Source: Epiperipatus broadwayi (taxonomy: Eukaryota; Onychophora; Udeonychophora; Euonychophora; Peripatidae). From it: a stretch of 64,000 nt of DNA. The stretch is from assembly GCA_028023455.1 (NCBI GenBank), contig JAQFVV010012405.1:12199423-12263422 (forward strand), in the 5' to 3' direction. The notes under the pieces were generated by a model, which was not told the origin of the DNA, made no database searches, and was given only the letters and a program-made list of their open reading frames with translations. Below are positions 56,089 to 64,000 of the stretch, piece after piece (the stretch's first letter is position 1; every line of letters begins with the position of its first letter). The translations under genes and the position numbers were made by a program.

Positions 56089-58560
56089 TGTACCGGTATA
56101 AATCCACCACGCTTACTCATACACAGTACCCGAGTTCAAACCCAGCCTTCGCTTAAGAATAAATTCCAAAACGCCAACTGAATTCAAACCCAAACCCCGG
56201 TATGACTAACCGATGATGACTTTACAACAGCACGGGGTTATCCCTTTTCTAGCTCAGCTCAGAACATAGACTAATTCTTACAGTTAATGATAGATATATT
56301 TATTATACTCTAGACATTGGAACGGTCATTCATGTAACGTACATATTTAAGTTGCCAATACAGACAGTAAGTGACTACCTAGACTTAGAGAGTAATAAGG
56401 TGGAGGACACAAAAATTAGATTAAATAAAGTGTTTAATAAAGAAATTAGAAAGCATATAAATATAACGTTCAACAGTACGGTAAGACTTCCATGAATCCT
56501 CTTGTATTTAGCTACTAGTCTTTAACAATCATTTTATCTCGTAAACAAACTCATGTCAATAGCTGTGTAGTTAAATGATTGACAGATGGCTAAGGGAATC
56601 AGAGTATTTGAGCATTGAAAAGATATTTATCAAAAGGGTTTTATTAACTTATTTTATCCGGATAGCCTCGAGCCGTTACGTAGATGGACAGTTGGAAGTG
56701 GTTTTATATAAATACGGCATGGAAGATAGATGTACTGGTGGTTGCCTATATTCAAGAGCCCTACAGTAATCACTTGCGGTGCATTAACGGAATACCGGGC
56801 GGCTTGTACTTTGACAAGGCTTAACGCCCCCAAGTAGCTCCGGGACACGACAACCAGCCGGGATCATTTCGAACCCGGTGATCCAAGAGATTACCTGGGA
56901 AAGAAACTGCTTTCAATCCCCAATGGTAGAATGGCGAGACGCTAACTTCAGCGAAGGGAAGGCATTGCCACAGACATCAAGGACGAGTACTTGAAGTGGA
57001 TTTTTTTTTAAAAGAAATTATACAAAACATGGAATCTATTCGTCTATTTCTACGCCACAGGCTGAGATCCTTATCCCAATAAAATATAGCGGAATTAAAC
57101 TGACCGCGAGAACAATAATTAATTAAATTTACTCTGAAACCCTTAACCCTCCAGGTTGACAGGCGGTAGCGATAGTATTAAATTACACAGTGAGTTATTT
57201 CTCATATCATACATGACATTAATATAACACTTTAAAACCAATATATATATATTTAACATTGAACCTTAGATTGCAATTATATGACCACTTAAAATAGAAT
57301 AATAAAGGGATTCAACATTTACCAACTCGAAATATAAAAGAATATTTAATTCAGAAATCGAAATTTACTTTTAAAATAACTTGATTATTATTGTACACTA
57401 GTTTTACACAGAGTTGGGAAATATTACTATTGGCATCGTTTGTTTATGTAATACGCACACAAAAAAAATATAAATGCATTCATTTAAATTATTATTACTC
57501 TTAATTACAATTTTTTATAAATTATTTCTAAAGACTAGAGCGGAGGACTAAAAGAAAAGAAAATTTACTGACAGGTTAAACAATAGCATTATAAACAACA
57601 TAAAAAACTTACATGTACATTATTTGATTGATAACATTAATCTCGGGAGAAAGTTAAAAGTTCGTGTAACACAGTTACTCTTCTTTCTTCATCCGGCTTG
57701 GCTTTTCCGATTGATATTTCCGACGAACGTAGGCGCGCATATTGAAAGTTATTTGCAAGGCATTGTCAATTTGGAGATTGGAAGTTGGAAACTATGAAGC
57801 ACAAACAACATGATCAGTCAGCGGCACGAAGATTCAATTTGGCAGGGCAGAGATCAGCTCCTGACACTTAGCCCATCCACATTGCGGTTTACAGGTGAGC
57901 TTCTTAACAAAGTTCTAGGAATTACTCTAGCAGCTGCAGTGCTGTCTTAAGACTACTTCTCTCAACCACGTCCAAAGTTAGAATCCGATTTTCTCCAAGA
58001 TGGCCACGATTGACCTTTCCGCCTGGTTTTTGTGTTTAAGCTCCTCCTACTTTCTCTAGCTTCCAGCCATCCAGCTTGACCATACAACATTAATTATCCA
58101 TTCCATTGTCCTTTTACTTTAATACGCAATTTTTAAATTGACACGGTAATTACAAATCTACATTTCTTATCTAATTTCGAATACAATTTAATTACTCTGT
58201 ACATTTGTGTAATTTAGATTTTAATTAAAAACACTGATCAAAGGAATGTGACTTTTGATCAGTATTTTTAAATGACTTTGTACAATTTTAAAAAAAACTA
58301 AAATTCAAACAAATACGCCCGCAATAAACTTTAAATTAAATTGATATAAATCCACAAACCACGCACACACGAATATTATCTCATGGTTTGTGACATTTAT
58401 ATACGGAATCTTACCTATTGATTTACAAAACATAAAATATATAACTAATTTTTTTATTATGACTGAAAATAGACAAATCTCACTGCGGGCAGATAGTGGT
58501 TCGAATTACCGTACCTAAAACACATGAAACGAAGATCGGTTCTTCGATCTGTCTGTTTCA
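56089..58560. mobile_element. Putative solo LTR Z
   Basis: A block clearly richer in G+C and CpG than its surroundings starts exactly after (TA)n with TGTACCGGTATAAATCC and ends with CGATCTGTCTGTTTCA before (TA)n. It has TG...CA ends and ATAT on both sides (56085-56088, 58561-58564). No retroviral-type coding frame is visible in 2.47 kb. Splice-donor-like CAGGTGAGC occurs at about 57890. No second copy is in the window, so solo LTR versus another TG...CA-ended repeat is undecided. Confidence 0.4.
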
Positions 58561-59574
58561 ATATATATATAATATCAATGAATTTATAAGTATTGATAAA
58601 GCTTTAAAAATATAGTTAAAAAGTAAAAAGTAAATGTACAACAATTCAGGAATTACAAAATATTGAAATTATTATTAGTAAAAGTATATGTATGAAAGAG
58701 TAAAAAGATTCAACATTTATTTATGTTGTTTTAAAAATTAAAATTAGAAGCACTAAAAATGAGAACAGAAAAGCAAAATACCATAAACTAATATGATTAA
58801 AACAAGTTATGAAGAAAAATAGTTTTAAAAAATAAATTGAATTTTTCAAATAATTCCAATAGAAAAAAACATTGCTATAGCAAAATGAAGAATTGAGAAT
58901 AATATAGTTAATTTATCATGCAATTAAAGTGTTGTTGAATGACTTATATAGTCATACTACTAATAAAATTATACACTTTTATTATCTGAAAAGTTTGCAT
59001 TTAACATTACTATTTTGTCAGTTTTGCATTGATTTCCTGGTAAACTGAAGCTAAAATAATATTGACTTATTCATTTAAAAAAATTTTTAGGTTATCAATA
59101 TTTTATAAAAAAAAATTATTACAACTAATCTGTTAGTCATCCTAAAACATTGATAATTATTGGTTTCTACTTCTCTTAGCATAAAAATATTTGCAAGATG
59201 TTTTGAGCCTATTTATTCTTTTAATATGATTTTGATAATGAAAACATATATTTTTATACTTTTTTTAAAATATATATTTTCTATACTTTTTTTTACATAT
59301 TATTATTTTTCATAAAATTTTTCTGCAATATAATCTTGTGATTAGATTTAGATTGTATTCAAAAATATTTACTTACAAATCAAGACAACTCCAAAAGAAA
59401 TAAATAACACATGGGTAATATGTTAAATGAGAATGCATTCATATAGACTTGAAATAAGCAAATAGTTTATACTTTGTGGCTAATTATGAATCAAAATATA
59501 TAAAATGTGCTAACACACACAAGCACACAAAGTTAAAAACAAATAAAGAAAATATATATTATTTTAATATCTAT
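58561..59574. other. Unassigned A+T-rich DNA
   Basis: Nothing recognised. Confidence 0.4.
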
Positions 59575-59999
59575 TCATTAAATGGCTAAGCATTTTCAAG
59601 GTTCAAAGCCCTCATAATCATAGCCATATTTCAAAATATAATAAATTGACATGGAGTGATGCAAATTTATGCAAATGAAATGATTACGCATTCCATTTCT
59701 TGGATATTTTGTAGCAAGAGTCTTTTCTATTGATGGTGTCGCCATCTCTAGATATAAAGAAAGCTTCTTTTATCTTTCTTTTTAGATTGCACTGCTCTCT
59801 GCATACCACAACTGGATTTCCCAGTTGACAATTGTGCCCAGCTGAAGCACAGTGCTGTGCAAAAACTGAACTATGAGCAGTGTCCACCAAAGCTTTATTA
59901 TAAGAATAAGTGTGTTGAGATAGGCTAGTGGACAGAGAGGCCCTAGTCTCACCATAATATGATGATCTACAAAAATTTTCAGCCCATTTTATATATTTT
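59575..59999 (-). mobile_element. PLE-6-related 3' fragment, minus strand
   Basis: Carries the GIY-YIG frame 59684-59999 and, downstream on the minus strand, GAGGGCTTTGAACCTTGAAA then ATGCTTAGCCA. This aligns with GAGGCAAAAGACCTCGAAAG and CGCTTAGCG of the 22.2-kb copy. Confidence 0.75.
59684..59999 (-). CDS. Truncated GIY-YIG endonuclease frame
   Basis: The frame reads SSYYGETRASLSTSLSQHTY (YIG motif and Arg/His region), then SVFAQHCASAGHNCQLGNPV, VVCREQCNLKRKIKEAFFIS (catalytic Glu region) and INRKDSCYKISKKWN. It aligns with the 21.66-kb frame (FGETKAGIINRTAQH, IVCIEKNDIKRKIREAYFI, INRRDTCFDISKCW). The GIY strand is missing at the 5' break. The usual internal start suggested at 59890 is a GTG inside the domain and not real. 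Confidence 0.75.
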
Positions 60000-60539
60000 G
60001 ATTCATATAGACTAGAATATTTATTTTGGTCATTTATTTTACAAAATTTTAAGAAAATTTTAAATAGAATTTTATTAGCTTTAAGTAATATGAATAATAG
60101 TTCATTTAGGTTATACTAAGTTAAAACAATTCTGATTTTTTAATTTAATATATTTATCAGGATTGTGATAACTATCCAATAAGAAAAATGCAATTGTTTT
60201 TTGTAAAATATTTTTAAGAATAATTTTCATTTATCAAACATATGAAATTCTAAAAATATAATAAAAAATAAAGGTAAATTTGATCAAATAAAAAGTTGGA
60301 ATTTTAATCCAACCACCATCACAAACAAACGTCAATTACTAAAAGATTAAAAAATTAGAGTTAATACTTGTTTTATTAATTTGAAAGAGAATTATATAGA
60401 CCAAAACACCATAAAAATTTACTATTATATATATATATACACACACATCAAAAAAATTATATTATATATATATTTCTTACCAGTCCACCTATAAAATACA
60501 AAAATAAAAGTAAAAAATAAAAATAAAAAACAATTCCCT
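60000..60539. other. Unassigned A+T-rich DNA
   Basis: Nothing recognised; one (TA)n/(CA)n tract near 60425-60447. Confidence 0.4.
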
Positions 60540-60895
60540 AGGAAACAAAAAATGAACAACAAATCCCTAGGAAACTATATAATTCAAGGATGTGATAGTA
60601 TCTATATTCATATTCATACCATGAGGATATAATGTCTTAAATTTAAAAATAAAAAAAACTTTCCTTCTGTTTTCTTTCTCTTATGGAAGAAAAATTACCT
60701 TCCATTATAACCACTCTTAAATCATCAATTGAGTGATCAGGTAAATTAAAATGTTTAGAAACTGGTCTATTCTCATTTTTATGTAAAATTTCAAACCTAT
60801 GGTTGGTCATTCTAATATGTAAACTGTTTGATAACTCATCTATATAATGTTTCAAACACCTATTACATTGATAAGAATTGTTGTATAAAGATTTT
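60540..60895 (-). pseudogene. PLE-7 GIY-YIG C-terminal fragment, minus strand
   Basis: The frame 60643-60894 on the minus strand reads SLYNNSYQCNRCLKHYIDE (degenerate GIY/cysteine/YIG segment). Then NSLHIRMTNHRFEILHKNEN (conserved Arg and His), PVSKHFNLPDHSIDDLRVVI and RERKQKESFFY (catalytic Glu). The expected end continues in another frame (LRHYILMVWI, compare the family ending LR-LYP-GLN). This subfamily, with HFNLP-HS and RE-K-KES, is distinct from PLE-1 to PLE-6. Confidence 0.7.
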
Positions 60896-61089
60896 TAGCC
60901 CATCTGATAAGTAAATGTTTGTAATATTTTGGTGTTTAAATTTTGAAAATAGCCATTTTGCTTTGGTTTCTGATAAAAACCAGACTGCTTGTTGAAATAT
61001 TAAAGTAGTTTTTTAGAGAAGTAATTGTGTGTTGTTGTTTTTTTTATTATTTATTATATATATATACAAATAAAATGTTTGTTAATTAA

Positions 61090-61880
61090 AAACTATTGTG
61101 ATAACAATAATAATAAATATAATGGTAATTAATTATTACATACAGTCTATCAATCTGCAGAAGTATTATCAGTTAATTCCTTAGCCCTCCTCAACTGCCA
61201 TTAAATTCAAGAAACATAATGGAAGCAAATGTCATCAACTCAAATTCCATGAATCCCAAATTTTAATGTTAGCAGCTTGTCTATTAATTATATATGTTTC
61301 ATTTCTATTTATTAAAATTTCTTCAAATAATTTTTCTTTTATTATGGTTTCTCTTTTCATGAAGAATTTTAATACTTTCAATATCAAACTTAAATTTATA
61401 TTTACATGAAGTGTAAAGATCCAAGAAAACTGAAGCAGTCATTAATTCACTATTATTTTTACTTTTCCTATCCTTGTATAACAATTCATGCTCCTTTAAT
61501 CTTTTTTAAATACTATTGTTATACAAGTGTTGAAAAATAAAAATAATAATGAATTAATGACTGCTTCAGTTTTCTTGGATCATGACAGGATATGTAAATA
61601 TAAAATTTAAGTTTGATATTGAAATTGTAAAGATTCTTCGTGGAGAAATAAACCATATTAAAAGAAAAATTACAGAGACAATTTTAATAAATAGAAGTAA
61701 GAATATAATTAATAGACAAGTTGCTAACATTAAAATTTGGGATTCTTGGGATTTAAGTTGATGATATTTTCTTCCGTTATGTTTGTTGAATTTAACTGCA
61801 GTTGAGAATGGTTAAGGAATTAACCAAAAGTACTTATGTGAATAATAGTTAATTATTTATATACCGTATTTATTATTGTT
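61090..61880. mobile_element. PLE-8 palindrome (inverted pair of 3' ends)
   Basis: Left arm (minus, about 61090-61505) and right arm (plus, about 61515-61880) are inverted copies. The right arm read in frame gives ASVFLDHDRICKYK, then KRKITETILINRSKN and IINRQVANIKIWDSWDLS with a stop, the end of a PLE GIY-YIG protein. It is followed by CAGTTGAGAATGGTTAAGGA and ATTAACCAAAAGTACTTATG, the hairpin motif. Outer ends lie at TA repeats (about 61055-61066 and 61880-61892). Confidence 0.75.
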
Positions 61881-61892
61881 ATATATATATAA

Positions 61893-63182
61893 TACAAGAA
61901 AGCGGTCAACATTTAAACAATATCATAATAACACTTTCAATTTGTTGTCAAACCAATCTTTTTTTGACAATAAAGATGAAAATCCACTGTTATCTAAAGT
62001 CTAATAAGTTTATATAGGCACTAAAATGGCAATTTGACTATAGATACTGAAATGATATATGTATAATCGCATTACTTTTAAATATATTACTCTAGTTAAA
62101 AAACCTTTTCTATAAAATCTAAAAGAAATAAATACTCTACTATTAGTCAAATGCAGGATGGTGAGAGCTAATATTTTTCTTTTTAATTTATTTCAATTGC
62201 TTATAAAGAGTTATATACCTCTACTAAGTTCAAAAATTTGATAGCTAAATCGTTAAATATGAAACACAAAAAATATTTTTAAATATTATATAGATTTGTA
62301 CTCCAGATTATTGACATGACAGGGACAAGGGTATACATATGTACATAAATAGTACTTTTCGCGTCTGTGTATATATGTATATAAATACTTGTGTTTAAGA
62401 ATTGTATCTCAAACTTATTTCTTTATCTTACTTATAAAATATTTTAAAATAAAATATTAAGTTGAACATCTAGAAAATATTTATCATAGTTTTCCTTTTT
62501 ATTTGCCATTTATTTTTAAACTTACATTTACATCATTAATTTTAAATTCCGTAAATAAACTTATGTTTAGATTCCCATTATAAAATATTTATCTGTTTAT
62601 ATTATTGAAGTTTATACGTTTAGCAATTGTCTTTTGCATATCTTTTAACTTTTATGTCAAATGCACTAATAATTAGCCTTCTTATTATATAAATATCATT
62701 ACTTTTATTATTATTGATATTGTTATTATTATTGAGTAATCACACTATGTGAATATTTAAATTATTTATTTAGCAATTCTAATTACATTCTGCTACTTTT
62801 GTAAGTATATATAAATGTTTTGTGTGTGTGTGTGTGCATAAAATATTGTTAAATAGAGATTTATATTTTAAAGTTTATTATTAAACAATTATATGAATTC
62901 TAGCACAATAACTTGATTTATTTATTGAAGGTCTTCCTAATTTAACAATTTTTTTTATTTTTCTGTTATGACACATATAAATGGTCTTCTATTTTTTTAG
63001 ATTTTTCTTTTAATTGTATCTTTTATTTAATTATGAATATTAGTCTAAAAAATAAAATATTTTACTTCTCAAATAAAAAAAATAAAAAGAAATAAACAGA
63101 AATAAATATCCAACACAAAAGATTTAATTTAACTCTTCAGGTTACAAAAACAAGTATTTTATCTGGAAAAAAATATTCTTAT
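61893..63182. other. Unassigned A+T-rich DNA
   Basis: Nothing recognised; short (GT)n near 62820. Confidence 0.4.
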
Positions 63183-63425
63183 AACAGGCAAAATTCTCTA
63201 TACAGTAGTGCCACTCAGTGCAAGCTAGAGTAATCTATGGATGCCAGAAGCCTTGTGCATAAAATTCCTATCTAGTGCTTATGCATCCAATATCTCCAGA
63301 CTAGTTTCTAGCTTGTGGCTTTCATCAGTGAAGAGGCTTGGATCTGAGTGGCACTATTGCAAGGAGAGTTTTGCCTGTTTTAATAACAGTTATGAGCAAG
63401 CATATGAAATGATGATCATGTGATG
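63183..63425. mobile_element. Foldback element F, copy 2 (internally deleted)
   Basis: AACAGGCAAAATTCTCTATA, AGTGCCACTCAGTGCAAGC and GGATGCCAGAAGCC match the left arm of copy 1. The right arm keeps only about 33 bases (TGGCACTATTGCAAGGAGAG ... TGCCTGTT). The shared downstream piece AACAGTTATGAGCAAGCATA follows. Confidence 0.75.
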
Positions 63426-64000
63426 TTTAGTGATTCAAAAAAATATTCTCTCTGAAAAATCTGCGTATTTAAATTAAAGTAGGTAGTTATTTTTAAAATA
63501 GATATTTTTAAGACTTGCAATCTATAAATGCTATTTCCTCAATATTATTGTTATTTATGATTATATGTTCACTTTAATAGTTGCTTTTTTACTTTAGGGC
63601 TTTATTATAATGAAAGTATGGTGCACATGAATGCTAAAGGTCCATAACTATAGCATATCTTTATCCGCTTGGCTCTTTAAATTTCAATGTTTGAAAATTA
63701 CATATCCTATATAAAGTTGTAATATAGTAAAATACTACTTGATTAATAATATTTTAATAATAACTGCTTTTTATACTTTTTAGTACTTTTTTTCATTTGC
63801 AGTTTTGATTTAATAAATAGTAATTTTATAGTTTTAGTAACAACAAAATAAATAAATATAATTATTGTTTCTCAAGATTGTTTTGTTTGAGATTTCTATT
63901 ATCAGGAGTATATTCTCTTATTCTTCTCTTTCACTTTCTTTGCATATCTTCATATATTCATATATATATACATTGCTTATAATACTTCTTTCATATACAC
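63426..64000. other. Unassigned A+T-rich DNA
   Basis: Nothing recognised. Confidence 0.4.

Overview
This is an animal (metazoan) genomic window. It is strongly A+T-rich by eye and full of long simple repeats, retroelement fragments, tRNA-derived SINE-like repeats and hAT-type DNA transposon remnants. Nothing looks prokaryotic, and I found no intact host gene, rRNA or functional tRNA gene. The density of Penelope-like elements (PLEs) with GIY-YIG endonuclease domains, together with Tx1/L1-like and RTE-like LINE tails, fits an invertebrate, possibly a lophotrochozoan. That placement is a guess. The window reads as intergenic or intronic DNA built from nested decayed mobile elements.

Layout. 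0.7-4.1 kb: two fragments of one LINE family (LINE-A). 8.2-11.8 kb: a large head-to-head inverted pair of one PLE; the left arm keeps an open 255-codon GIY-YIG reading frame. 11.8-16 kb: an RTE-like LINE tail, a SINE, (TA)n, two palindromes (one PLE, one PLE-like) and two further PLE tails. 17.2 kb: a (CTAT)n array. 19.4-21.2 kb: an Asn-rich reading frame split by a foldback element, then a dispersed repeat. 21.3-23.6 kb: SINE pair, PLE endonuclease, RTE-like tail. 23.6-28.5 kb: mostly unassigned DNA. 28.5-32.7 kb: a SINE with a PLE-type tail, (TTC)n, and two LINE-A copies facing away from each other across (ATT)n/(GTT)n. 33.4-41.4 kb: a hairpin MITE, a putative solo LTR with TATA box and initiator, and a complete but non-coding LTR retrotransposon with 2.04-kb LTRs and a 0.7-kb interior. 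41.6-42.7 and 50.2-50.7 kb: hAT-like elements. 44.5-48.4 kb: a second large PLE inverted pair. 49-53 kb: dispersed repeats and SINEs. 56.1-58.6 kb: another putative solo LTR. 59.6-61.9 kb: three more PLE endonuclease remnants. 63.2 kb: a second foldback copy.

Two themes connect the pieces. First, almost every PLE family here carries a similar motif just after the endonuclease frame: a YTGANRA core, a short hairpin, then GAAA and a three-base-loop helix. It resembles the hammerhead ribozymes known from PLEs, but often has one extra purine before helix II. In one family it is preceded by a tRNA-like segment with A and B boxes, and a separate SINE-sized copy has the same arrangement. Second, the PLE copies repeatedly occur as head-to-head palindromes whose 3' ends point outward, often into (TA)n tracts. 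That is what joining of two reverse transcripts primed from both sides of one break would leave. All functional statements about these decayed copies are inferences from homology and motif reading; no search was run.
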